Shown in pieces: positions 7,614 through 15,390 of a DNA stretch of 64,000 nt. Below the pieces are notes generated by a model. The model did no database searches. It saw only the letters and a list, made by a program, of their open reading frames with translations, and was not told where the DNA came from. The DNA comes from Pseudomonas sp. N3-W (lineage in GTDB: Bacteria > Pseudomonadota > Gammaproteobacteria > Pseudomonadales > Pseudomonadaceae), in contig NZ_CP103965.1 in assembly GCF_024970185.1 (NCBI RefSeq), positions 1,670,001 to 1,734,000 on the forward strand. Direction: 5' to 3'. How positions within the stretch are numbered: position 1 is the stretch's first letter; the number at the start of each line of letters is the position of its first letter. The translations under genes were made by a program, and so were the position numbers.

Positions 7614-8993
7614 TTAGATCGCGCTGGCCACCGGGGCAGGGCGACGGGACAGCAAGCTCACCAGCACAAAACTCACCAGGCCCACACCCAGGCTGTAGTA
7701 GATCGGGGTGTTGGCGTCCAGACCGTCCTTGACCATGAACACCAGCGCCGTGGCAAAGCCCAGGCCCATGCTGGCGATGGCGCCGGAGGTGGTCGCACGC
7801 TTCCAGAAAATCGCACCCATCAGCGGGATCAGCATGCCGCCCACCAACAGGTTATAGGCCAGGGTCAGGGCGCTGATCACGTCATTCACGATCAGTGCGA
7901 TACCCAGCACGGCGATACCGGTCAGCAGGGTGAACAGACGGTTGATGGACAGGCTCGACGGTTTGCCGCCGCGCAGTTTCGGCAGCAGGTCTTCGGTCAG
8001 GGTGGTAGAAGCAGCCAACAGGCCAGCGCTGGCGGTGGACATCATGGCGGCCAGGGCGGCAGCGATCACCAGACCACGGATGCCATCCGGCAGCGACAGT
8101 TTGACGATGGCGGCGAAGGCGTTGTTGACGTTGTCCAGGTTGGGGATCAGCACGTGTGCAGCCATGCCGATCAGTGCGCAGGCCAGGCCGTAGAGAATGC
8201 AGTAGAGCCCGGCGAAGGTGCCGGCGTATTGCGCGACTTTGGCGGTCTTGACGGTGAAGACACGTTGCCAGATGTCCTGACCGATCAGGATGCCGAAGAA
8301 GTAGATCATGAAGTAGGTGATGATGGTGTCCCAACCGATGGCGGTGAAGCTGAAGTTGGACGCCGGCAGTTTCAGCACCAGTTCATCCCAGCCGCCGACG
8401 CGGTACAGGCAGATCGGCAGCAGGATGAACATCAGGCCCACGGTCTTGATCACGAACTGGACGATGTCGGTCAGGGTCAGCGACCACATGCCGCCGATGG
8501 TCGAATACACCACCACCACGCCGCCACCGAGCAGTACCGACATCCAGAACGGCAGGCCGAACAGCACTTGCAGCACGGTGCCGATGGCCAGGATCGACGT
8601 CACGCCGATCATCAGCGCGTAGGCCAGCATGATCGCCGCGCTCGCCGAGCGGGCCATCGGGTTGTAGCGCTTTTCCAGCACTTGGGTCACGGTGTAGATC
8701 TTCAGTTTCAGCAGCGGTTTGGCGAGGAACAGATTCAGCGCCACGATCCCGCAGCCCAATGCCGCGCACAACCAGAAACCGGAAATGCCATGGACGTAGC
8801 CCAGGCGCACGGTGCCGACGGTGGACGCGCCGCCCAGTACCGTGGCGGCCATGGTGCCCATGTACAGGGTCGGGCCGAGGTTACGACCGGCGACCAGGTA
8901 GTCTTCGTTGGTTTTGGCCTTGCGCATGCCGTAATAGCCGAGCACGAGCATCGCGGCGGCGTAGATGAGGACGACGAATAAATCCAGTGCCAT
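7614..8993 (-). CDS. Sodium:solute symporter of the guanidinobutyrate operon
   Basis: 459 residues, thirteen or so membrane segments, with the SSS-family signature region (AGRNLGPTLYMGTMAATVLGG near residues 40-60) and a sodium-site-like helix (IAAALAAMMSTASAGLLAAS). Start chosen at ATG 8991-8993 (MALDLFVV); the longer open frame begins with an implausible polar peptide. Gene order equals that I recall for P. aeruginosa PA1418-PA1422, where the corresponding symporter lies in the gbu locus. The inferred cargo is a guanidino acid such as 4-guanidinobutyrate, but substrate cannot be read from sequence. A REPIN separates it from the upstream permease gene. Confidence 0.8.
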   Translation of the reverse strand: MALDLFVVLIYAAAMLVLGYYGMRKAKTNEDYLVAGRNLGPTLYMGTMAATVLGGASTVGTVRLGYVHGISGFWLCAALGCGIVALNLFLAKPLLKLKIYTVTQVLEKRYNPMARSASAAIMLAYALMIGVTSILAIGTVLQVLFGLPFWMSVLLGGGVVVVYSTIGGMWSLTLTDIVQFVIKTVGLMFILLPICLYRVGGWDELVLKLPASNFSFTAIGWDTIITYFMIYFFGILIGQDIWQRVFTVKTAKVAQYAGTFAGLYCILYGLACALIGMAAHVLIPNLDNVNNAFAAIVKLSLPDGIRGLVIAAALAAMMSTASAGLLAASTTLTEDLLPKLRGGKPSSLSINRLFTLLTGIAVLGIALIVNDVISALTLAYNLLVGGMLIPLMGAIFWKRATTSGAIASMGLGFATALVFMVKDGLDANTPIYYSLGVGLVSFVLVSLLSRRPAPVASAI

Positions 8994-9055
8994 GGTGGCG
9001 TGTCTCCGATTGTATTTTTTATGGTGAAACAAAGGTCGTGCTTCGCGGCGCCCGC

Positions 9056-9145
9056 TGTGGGAGCGAGCCTGCTCGCGAAAGCGTTCTGTCGGTCACATCC
9101 ATGTTGGATGTGCCGCCGTCTTCGCGAGCAGGCTCGCTCCCACAG
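9056..9145. repeat. REPIN (class A)
   Basis: Two inverted REP copies, TGTGGGAGCGAGCCTGCTCG at the left and its reverse complement at the right, separated by about 40 bp. It lies in the 163-bp gap between the permease and symporter genes of the gbu operon. Confidence 0.85.
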
Positions 9146-9156
9146 GTTGATCAGTG

Positions 9157-10668
9157 TCAGGCGGGCTGGCGTAGTTCAGGCTTTGCCGTGGTGTTGTTGC
9201 CCCGGCTACGAACATCCTGCGGCCCGAACACCGCTGCCGGCTCCGGGAACAGACTCAGCAGCGCCAGGTACACCAGCGAAGCGAGGCCCAGCGTCACCGG
9301 CAGGCTGATGTCGATACCGCCCGCCAGATTGCCCAACACCCCGACAAACTGCCCCGGCAAGTTCACAAAACACAGGCCGACCGCCGCGCTCGGAATCCAG
9401 GCACCGAGACCACGCCAGTTCCAGCCGTGAGTGAACCAGTAGCGGCCACCTTTTTCGCCACGGGTGAACACTTGCAAGTCATCCGGGCAGTAGAAACCGC
9501 GACGCACCAGCAGGCCGATGATCATGATCACCATCCAGGGCGTGGTGCAGGTGATGATCAGCACGGCGAAGGTCGACACGCTCTGCACCAGGTTCGCCGC
9601 AAAGCGCCCGATGAAGATGAAGGCAATCGACATCACCCCGATCAGCAACGTCGCCTTGACCCGCGACAACACCCGTGGAAACACGCTGGACATGTCCAGC
9701 CCGGTGCCATACAGCGAGGTGGTGCCGGTGGACATGCCGCCGATCACCGCAATCAGGCACACCGGCAGGAAGAACCAGTTCGGCGACACCGCGAGCAAAC
9801 CACCGACATAGTTGTTGGCCGCGATGTAGTCCGGCGCCTTGATCGCCACGATGGTGGCGGTCGCGAGACCGAACAGGAACGGGATGAACGTGGCGATCTG
9901 CGACAGCACCACCGCCGCCATGATCCTGCCCTTGGAGGTGTCGCGAGGGATGTAGCGCGACCAGTCACCAAGGAACGCACCAAAGGAAATCGGGTTGCTC
10001 ATCGCCACCAGTGCCGCGCCGATGAAGGCTGCCCAGAAACCCGGCTGGCCCATGCTCACGGTGCCGGCGTAGTTCACATCGAAGGGACCGGCGAAGGCGA
10101 AGACGCCCAGCATGAACAACAGGCTGGCGCTCCACACCGCGATCTTGTTGACCCACAGCAGGAAGCGGAAACCGTAGATACACACGGTCAATACCAGGAT
10201 CGCGAACAGGCCGTAGGCCAGGCCCAGGGTCAGGTCGGTTTCCGGCAGGCCGATCAGGCGTTTGGCGCCACCGATCAACGCGTCACCCGAACTCCACACC
10301 GAGAGCGAGAAAAACGCGATAGCGGTCAGCAGCGACAGAAATGAACCGACAATCCGCCCGTGGACACCGAAGTGCGCACCGGAAGACACAGCGTTGTTGG
10401 TGCCATTGAGCGGGCCGAACAGGCCCATCGGCGCAAGGATCAACGAACCGAGTAAAACGCCCAGCACGATTGCCCAGACGCCGGCCTGAAAAGACAGACC
10501 GAACAGCACCGGGAAACTGCCGAGTACGGCGGTGGCGAAGGTGTTCGAACCACCGAAGATCATCCGGAACAAGTCCGTCGGGCCAGCGGTGCGTTCGTTG
10601 TCCGGGATCTGCTCGACCCCATGGGTTTCTATTTGCGTAAGGCTTTGGTCATTGTTGTTGTTATTCAT
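9157..10668 (-). CDS. Cytosine/purine permease-type transporter (NCS1)
   Basis: 503 residues with about twelve membrane segments, matching the NCS1/purine-cytosine permease family (phrases GVWAIVLGVLLGSL, APMGLFGPLNGTNNAVSSG and SNPISFGAFLGDWSRYIP). The charged N-terminus (NNNNNDQSLTQIETHG) is cytoplasmic. GGAG 7 bp before the ATG supports the start. It is the third gene in a unit with guanidinobutyrase, and with the downstream symporter gives the locus two candidate uptake systems. Substrate is inferred from context only. Confidence 0.8.
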   Translation of the reverse strand: MNNNNNDQSLTQIETHGVEQIPDNERTAGPTDLFRMIFGGSNTFATAVLGSFPVLFGLSFQAGVWAIVLGVLLGSLILAPMGLFGPLNGTNNAVSSGAHFGVHGRIVGSFLSLLTAIAFFSLSVWSSGDALIGGAKRLIGLPETDLTLGLAYGLFAILVLTVCIYGFRFLLWVNKIAVWSASLLFMLGVFAFAGPFDVNYAGTVSMGQPGFWAAFIGAALVAMSNPISFGAFLGDWSRYIPRDTSKGRIMAAVVLSQIATFIPFLFGLATATIVAIKAPDYIAANNYVGGLLAVSPNWFFLPVCLIAVIGGMSTGTTSLYGTGLDMSSVFPRVLSRVKATLLIGVMSIAFIFIGRFAANLVQSVSTFAVLIITCTTPWMVIMIIGLLVRRGFYCPDDLQVFTRGEKGGRYWFTHGWNWRGLGAWIPSAAVGLCFVNLPGQFVGVLGNLAGGIDISLPVTLGLASLVYLALLSLFPEPAAVFGPQDVRSRGNNTTAKPELRQPA

Positions 10669-10722
10669 GATCAGCTCCGATCATAAAGGCGCGCTCATCG
10701 TGTGTGAGCGTCACCTGTTTGG

Positions 10723-11130
10723 CTAAGGGGATGGCAGCCCTTCCGGCATTGCGGACAAATGTTCATGACAGGCCAGCCACAGGCCTTGTTGTTGTTTGCG
10801 AAAGACGATGGTCTCGCGCTCCTGGCTAAGGTGAAGCTCCCCTTGCATGCGCAGCTCGGTGGCCACGTCATGGATGAAAATCGCCACGTCCCCTTGCAAG
10901 CTGACGAAGGCGTTGCTCGAGGTGCAAGACAGCACCTGGAAGCCATCCTCGGATCGCCAGTGGTCCCACAACGCCTGATAGGCATCGCGTGACAGCAGCG
11001 GCTGTTCGAGGGTGTAGAACACAAAGCTGGCATCAACGCTGAAGGCGCCGAAATAAGCGTCGCGGTCATTGCGGGCAAAGGCCGACACCAGTTCGGCGGC
11101 GGCATTGAGTACCTGATCACGTTCGTTCAT
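10723..11130 (-). CDS. NTF2/SnoaL-like small protein of the gbu operon
   Basis: 135 residues with an NTF2-like (cone-shaped alpha+beta barrel) pattern: an N-terminal helix region (VLNAAAELVSAFARNDRDAYFGAF), a hydrophobic strand (ASFVFYT), then paired beta strands (FQVLSCTSSNAFVSLQGDVAIFIHDVATELR) and a conserved-looking late strand (ETIVFRKQQQGLWLACHEHLS). Such proteins serve as small enzymes or binding subunits. It starts 9 bp after the guanidinobutyrase stop, so it is translated from the same message. A role in guanidinobutyrate breakdown or sensing is inferred from position alone. Confidence 0.7.
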   Translation of the reverse strand: MNERDQVLNAAAELVSAFARNDRDAYFGAFSVDASFVFYTLEQPLLSRDAYQALWDHWRSEDGFQVLSCTSSNAFVSLQGDVAIFIHDVATELRMQGELHLSQERETIVFRKQQQGLWLACHEHLSAMPEGLPSP

Positions 11131-11139
11131 GACCGATCC

Positions 11140-12090
11140 TCAGCGATGGGCTACGCCAGGCAGTACGCAGAGCATTTCGTACAACAGGTTGGCGCCCAGC
11201 AGCGAGGTGTTGCCGGTGGTGTCGTACGGCGGCGAGACTTCTACCAGATCGCAACCGATCAGGTCGAGACCCTGGCAGCCACGCACGATTTCAATCGCCT
11301 GAATGGTCGTCAGGCCGCCGATTTCCGGGGTGCCGGTGCCTGGCGCCCAAGCCGGATCGATGCCGTCGATGTCGAAACTCAGGTACACCGGACCGCCGCC
11401 GACTTTCTCGCGAACTTCGGCCATCAATGGCGCCAGGGATTTGTGCCAGCACTCTTCGGCCTGCACCACGCGAAACCCCTGTTTGCGGCTCCAGTTGAAG
11501 TCTTCAGCGGTGTAGCCCTGTGCCCGCAGGCCAATTTGCACCACGCGGTCGCAGTCCAGAAGCCCTTCTTCAACGGCGCGACGAAAGGTGGTGCCGTGGG
11601 CGATTTTCTCGCCAAACATGTGATCGTTGACATCGGCGTGGGCGTCGATGTGCACCAGGCCAACCTTGCCGTACTTTTTATGGATGGCACGCAGGATCGG
11701 CAGGGTGATGGTGTGGTCGCCGCCCAGGGTCAGCGGGATCACGTTGTGTTCAAGGATTTCGTCGTAGGACTCTTCGATGATCCGCACGGCGTCCAGCAGG
11801 TTGAAGGTGTTGATCGCCACGTCGCCGATGTCGGCAACCGACAGCGAGTCGAACGGGGCGGCGCCGGTGGCCATGTTGTACGGGCGGATCATCACCGATT
11901 CGGCGCGGATCTCACGGGGGCCGAAACGGGTGCCGGGGCGCAGCGAAGTACCAATGTCCAGCGGCACGCCAACGAAGGCAGCGTCCAGGCCGGCAGCGGT
12001 TGGCAAATGGGGGAGTCGCATCATGGTGGCGATGCCGCCGAAGCGCGGCATTTCGTTGCCGCCCAGTGGTTGGTGAAGAATCTTGTCCAC
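11140..12090 (-). CDS. gbuA: Guanidinobutyrase (ureohydrolase)
   Basis: 316 residues of the arginase/agmatinase superfamily. Manganese ligands are all visible: His126 in GGDHT, Asp149, His151 and Asp153 in DAHADVND, Asp240 and Asp242 in SFDIDGIDP. The enzyme would split 4-guanidinobutyrate into 4-aminobutyrate and urea. The sequence alone could be agmatinase, but the operon (NTF2-like gene, NCS1 permease, SSS symporter and a divergent LysR) matches the P. aeruginosa gbu locus as I remember it, which favours gbuA. First gene of the operon, divergent from gbuR across a 356-bp gap. Confidence 0.85.
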   Translation of the reverse strand: MDKILHQPLGGNEMPRFGGIATMMRLPHLPTAAGLDAAFVGVPLDIGTSLRPGTRFGPREIRAESVMIRPYNMATGAAPFDSLSVADIGDVAINTFNLLDAVRIIEESYDEILEHNVIPLTLGGDHTITLPILRAIHKKYGKVGLVHIDAHADVNDHMFGEKIAHGTTFRRAVEEGLLDCDRVVQIGLRAQGYTAEDFNWSRKQGFRVVQAEECWHKSLAPLMAEVREKVGGGPVYLSFDIDGIDPAWAPGTGTPEIGGLTTIQAIEIVRGCQGLDLIGCDLVEVSPPYDTTGNTSLLGANLLYEMLCVLPGVAHR

Positions 12091-12446
12091 GGGTAAGGCC
12101 TCATCGTCGTTGTTTTATTTATGTCGGTCACGCCAAACCAAAAAGGTTCGGGCACCGCTGGGGGCCGATTCTGCGAAATGCAGTGGGCGAGAAGAATCGC
12201 TGCGGGCAAATACTTAGTTCAGATTTTTCTAAACTAATGGCGGGGGTGGCGATAGACTTCTGCCCACACGCAGAACCCTGTGGCGAGGGAGCTTGCTCCC
12301 GCTTGGGCGCGAAGTGGCCCCGAAACCATTCAGCTCAATGTGTCAGGCACTCCACGTCGGCAGATTTGCGACTGTTGCGCAGCCGAGCGGGAGCAAGCTC
12401 CCTCGCCACAAAATCAACAGGCATGACCTTGCGATCGGAGTACCCC
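12091..12446. promoter_or_regulatory. gbuA/gbuR divergent intergenic region
   Basis: 356 bp holding the gbuA promoter side (A+T-rich 12110-12125 and 12215-12240) and a REPIN at 12279-12410 on the gbuR side. No exact operator is claimed. The REPIN leaves only 36 bp before gbuR, so the gbuR promoter probably lies upstream of it or inside it. Confidence 0.45.
12279..12410. repeat. REPIN (class B)
   Basis: Inverted copies of TGTGGCGAGGGAGCTTGCTC flank about 85 bp. The interior shares a stretch with the REPIN at 48133-48253 (TTTGCGACTG followed by GCGCAGCCGA), so the two are related copies of one family, distinct from the class A repeats. Confidence 0.85.
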
Positions 12447-13340
12447 ATGGCCAACGCTTTACCCGACCTGAAACTATTGCGCATCTTCGTCAGCGTGGTC
12501 CGGCATCAGGGGTTCGCCAACGCTCAGCACGAGCTCAACCTCTCTACCTCGGCCATCAGCACCTACATGAGCCAGCTTGAATCGGCGCTCGGCCTGGTGC
12601 TGTGCCATCGCGGTCGCGGTGGTTTCAGCCTGACCAGCAAGGGCGAACTGTTCCATCAGGAAACCCTGCGCCTGCTCGGTGAACTTGAAGGCTTCGAACA
12701 ATACGCCGCCGCGCTCAAGGGCGAATTGCGCGGTACGTTGAACCTCGGCGTCATCGACTCTACCGTCAGCGACAAGGCCTTGCCGTTCGCCGAAGCCATC
12801 GGCGCCTACAGCCAGGAACACCCGGCGGTGCATCTGCACCTGTCAGTCATGAGCCCTTATGAGCTGCAACTCGGCGTGCAGGACAACCGTCTCGACCTGG
12901 CCATCGGCGCGTTTTCCACGCGCATGAGCGGGCTGGTGTACATGCCGCTGTACCGCGAACAGCACTGGCTGTATTGCAGCAGCCGCCACCCGCTGTTCAC
13001 CGAAAGGCGTATTCCCGAGCAGGTCATCACCCAGCAGCGCATGGTCGGTCGCGGCTACTGGAGCCAGGCCGAGCTGGCGCGTCACGGTTTCAAACACAGC
13101 GCCGCTACGGTGGAAAGTATGGAAGCGCAGTTGATTCTGGTGCTGTCCGGTGCCTACATCGGCTACCTGCCCGAGCACTACGCTCAGGCGTGGGCCGACA
13201 AAGGTGATTTGCGCGTGCTGCTGCCGGCGACCTTCGGTTATCAGGCGCCGTTTTCGATGATCGTGCGTCGGGGCCGCAGCCGTGAACCGTTGATCCAGAC
13301 TTTCCGTGATTTGCTCAAAGCACAGCTCAATCAGGCTTGA
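12447..13340 (+). CDS. gbuR: LysR-family regulator of guanidinobutyrate genes
   Basis: 297 residues. The N-terminal helix-turn-helix reads LRIFVSVVRHQGFANAQHELNLSTSAISTYMSQLESALG (about 10-48), followed by the effector domain (about 95-290). Start ATG 12447 has GGAG 7 bp upstream; the open frame continues back through the REPIN, which argues against a longer protein. Divergent from gbuA, so the likely target is the gbu operon with 4-guanidinobutyrate as the expected inducer. This rests on the known P. aeruginosa arrangement rather than on any ligand residue. Confidence 0.8.
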   Translation: MANALPDLKLLRIFVSVVRHQGFANAQHELNLSTSAISTYMSQLESALGLVLCHRGRGGFSLTSKGELFHQETLRLLGELEGFEQYAAALKGELRGTLNLGVIDSTVSDKALPFAEAIGAYSQEHPAVHLHLSVMSPYELQLGVQDNRLDLAIGAFSTRMSGLVYMPLYREQHWLYCSSRHPLFTERRIPEQVITQQRMVGRGYWSQAELARHGFKHSAATVESMEAQLILVLSGAYIGYLPEHYAQAWADKGDLRVLLPATFGYQAPFSMIVRRGRSREPLIQTFRDLLKAQLNQA

Positions 13341-13345
13341 AAAAC

Positions 13346-13942
13346 ATGTCCAGAATCCAGTGCCAGCGTTGCATGCGTCCGCAAACTCATTGCCTGTGTC
13401 CGCTGATCCCGAGCCTCGACAGCCGCACCCGGGTGTTGCTGTTACAGCACCCGAGCGAGGTGAACCACGCGCTGAACACCGCCCGCTTGGCGGCGTTAGG
13501 GCTCAACAATGCCGAGTTGATCGTGGGTGAGGTGTTCGACGATTTACCGGCACTGTTGAACCGCCCAGGTTATCAGGCACGCCTGTTATTTCCTGGTGAC
13601 GACGCGCAACCGATGCAGGCCTATTGTGAAATCGATGAGCCGCTGTTGCTGGTCGTCCCGGACGGCACCTGGCGCAAGGCACGCAAGATGCTGCACCTCA
13701 ACCCGTTGCTGGCCGCGTTGCCGAGGGTGACGCTGGCGGGGGGCGGCGTGTCCCGCTATCGATTGCGCAAGGCGCCGGGGCCGGGTGCGTTGTCGACGGT
13801 GGAGGCGATCGTGCAGGCGTTGCAGACCCTGGAACCGCCGACCTCGTTCGAGCCGCTACTGAGGCCGTTCGAGGCGTTGATCGAGGGGCAGATTGCGGCG
13901 ATGGGGGAGGAGGTTTTTTTGCGTAATCACGGGCCGAGATAA
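13346..13942 (+). CDS. tapT: tRNA-uridine aminocarboxypropyltransferase (DTW domain)
   Basis: 198 residues of the DTW family. The N-terminal zinc-ribbon-like cysteines (CQRCMRPQTHCLC) are intact and the family signature appears as PDGTWRKARKM, the usual Asp-x-Trp being Asp-Gly-Thr-Trp. A second conserved block (RYRLRKAPGPGALSTVEA) contains the SAM-site residues. E. coli TapT (YfiP) puts the acp3 group on uridine 47 of tRNAs using SAM. The gene begins 5 bp after gbuR, so it is likely co-transcribed with it although unrelated in function. ATG 13346 has only a weak upstream AGG. Confidence 0.85.
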   Translation: MSRIQCQRCMRPQTHCLCPLIPSLDSRTRVLLLQHPSEVNHALNTARLAALGLNNAELIVGEVFDDLPALLNRPGYQARLLFPGDDAQPMQAYCEIDEPLLLVVPDGTWRKARKMLHLNPLLAALPRVTLAGGGVSRYRLRKAPGPGALSTVEAIVQALQTLEPPTSFEPLLRPFEALIEGQIAAMGEEVFLRNHGPR

Positions 13943-13962
13943 TGGATGCCCGTGAGGGCCCT

Positions 13963-13980
13963 TTCGCGAGCAGGCAGAAC
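13963..13980. repeat. Degenerate REP fragment
   Basis: TTTCGCGAGCAGGCAG resembles one half of a class A REP. No partner arm is present. Confidence 0.4.
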
Positions 13981-14065
13981 GATCACCGTAAATCCAGGCA
14001 AGAATTAGCTTTTCCGCATCGCCTCAGTCAGCGCCAGTACCGTCCTAACGGAAACTCCTGGCGAT

Positions 14066-14461
14066 TCAAGACCTGCGCAAAGTCTTCTGCCGAAAAATAT
14101 AAACCGTCACCAACACCGCACTGGTCAACATGAATCCCCGCGCCCAGGGCAACGGCACCAGATAGCAGGAAAATCCGATGCTCGCCCACATCAAACCGAT
14201 GGCGTAGACCTTGGCCTTGAGAGGGATGCCATTGCCGTCCAGATAGTCGCGAATCCACGGCCCAAGCCGCGGGTGCGTCACCAGCCATTGGTAGAAGCGC
14301 GGCGAACTGCGGGCAAAGCAGGCGGCCGCCAGCAGCAGGAAGGGAGTGGTGGGCAGTACTGGCAGGAAAATCCCGATCACCCCCAACGCCACGCTCAGCC
14401 AGCCGATGGCCAGCAGCACGTAGCGCAGGAGCAGGGGGCGGTTGCCTATGGAGTGGTCCAT
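14066..14461 (-). CDS. DUF454/YbaN-family membrane protein
   Basis: 131 residues, three to four membrane segments. The opening motif (LLAIGWLSVALGVIGIFLPVLPTTPFLLLAAACFARSS) is the hallmark of the YbaN/DUF454 family: a two-helix hairpin with the LPTTPF turn. Next comes the amphipathic HPRLGPWIRDY stretch and two closing helices. Start set at ATG 14461 (MDHSIG) with AAGG 8 bp upstream; the longer frame would need TTG. Function unknown, inner membrane. It starts 10 bp after the UPF0149 gene and is probably co-transcribed. Confidence 0.8.
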   Translation of the reverse strand: MDHSIGNRPLLLRYVLLAIGWLSVALGVIGIFLPVLPTTPFLLLAAACFARSSPRFYQWLVTHPRLGPWIRDYLDGNGIPLKAKVYAIGLMWASIGFSCYLVPLPWARGFMLTSAVLVTVYIFRQKTLRRS

Positions 14462-14471
14462 AGGCAAGACC

Positions 14472-15059
14472 TTAGTGGTGACGTGGTTTGAGGATCGCCG
14501 GCTTTTCGTCTGGTGCGTTGCACAGCAGGTACAAGGCAGTCAGGGCTTCCGGGATCTGCACGATCATGTCGTCCATCAGGTTGGCGTCGGCCGCGATGTC
14601 CGAGAACTCAGGCTGTTCGTCGAACAGACCGGAACCGACCATGATCGGCAGCAGCATTTCGCTGACTTCGTCTTCGGCGGTTTCGAACCATGCTTCTTCG
14701 CGCAGGAACACGCCTTCCATGAAACCGATGCACCAGCCGCGCAGGTCGGAGTCGTCCGGTTCTTCGCCCAGGTCCAGGTCGCAAGGAAGCTCGAACTCTT
14801 CATCGGAGGCCAGTTGGCGCGCGATGTGAGCCTTGAGGGCCAGCAGGGTGGATTCGATCGCTTCACGCTCGGTGTCGTCGGCGTAATGCGGCTCTTCGGC
14901 GAAGAGCGCGTCGATCCATTCGCGATCAGGAACGGTTTCGGAGCAGATCGACAACGCGGTGAGGTAGCCGTGGGCGGCCACGTAGTCCAGCGCCTCGTCA
15001 TGCAGCTCGTCGGCGTCGAGGAAGACTTGCAGGCGGGTTAGTTGCTCAGCGAAGGACAT
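14472..15059 (-). CDS. UPF0149/YecA-family protein
   Basis: 195 residues, acidic, all-helical. It shows the UPF0149 pattern with an N-terminal helical domain and the core phrase RGWCIGFMEG (about 107-117). It lacks the C-terminal SEC-C zinc motif of full YecA proteins, ending instead in a short KPRHH. Function unknown. AAGG lies 10 bp before the ATG. First gene of a two-gene unit with the DUF454 protein. Confidence 0.8.
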   Translation of the reverse strand: MSFAEQLTRLQVFLDADELHDEALDYVAAHGYLTALSICSETVPDREWIDALFAEEPHYADDTEREAIESTLLALKAHIARQLASDEEFELPCDLDLGEEPDDSDLRGWCIGFMEGVFLREEAWFETAEDEVSEMLLPIMVGSGLFDEQPEFSDIAADANLMDDMIVQIPEALTALYLLCNAPDEKPAILKPRHH

Positions 15060-15390
15060 TAAAGGGCTACCTTGGGAAAATAAACAGATGCGCGAATTCT
15101 AGGCCTTCTTGAGCGCTCAGGCCAGCCGCGCGGCATATTTGCGCCATTGTAGCCTTGTGCAACAGCACAATCGCTCCCACAGGTTCTGTATTGCATTGGC
15201 CCTCGTATGTCTTATCAGCGGCACCCCTTGCCGGGGAGGGGTCGGGTATACTCCCGCGTTTTGTGATGCCCTGCTGGCGTCATGGCTGAGATGTGACGCG
15301 TCATGCAATGTGCACTTACGATTTGTCAGTGCAGCGTGCATGGTTCTGAACCAGCCTTGCAGGGATGTTTCGGTGATTTTTGGAGTTTTT
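15060..15390. promoter_or_regulatory. Intergenic region with UPF0149 and recQ promoters
   Basis: 331 bp between divergent genes. For the minus strand a -10 box TAGAAT is at 15096-15101. For recQ a -10 box TATACT is at 15247-15252, without a clear -35. A GAGCGCTC palindrome lies at 15110-15118 and a half REP (TCGCTCCCACAGG) at 15172-15184. The open frame upstream of recQ is not coding: it has no ribosome site and crosses these elements. Confidence 0.5.

Noticed and set aside
7548-8981. 477-residue plus-strand open frame
   Set aside because: Antisense to the sodium/solute symporter; His/Gln/Gly-rich as expected for reverse reading of membrane helices.
15109-15390. 94-codon N-terminal extension of RecQ
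   Set aside because: It crosses promoter-like elements, has no ribosome site, and the normal RecQ start at 15391 has one.
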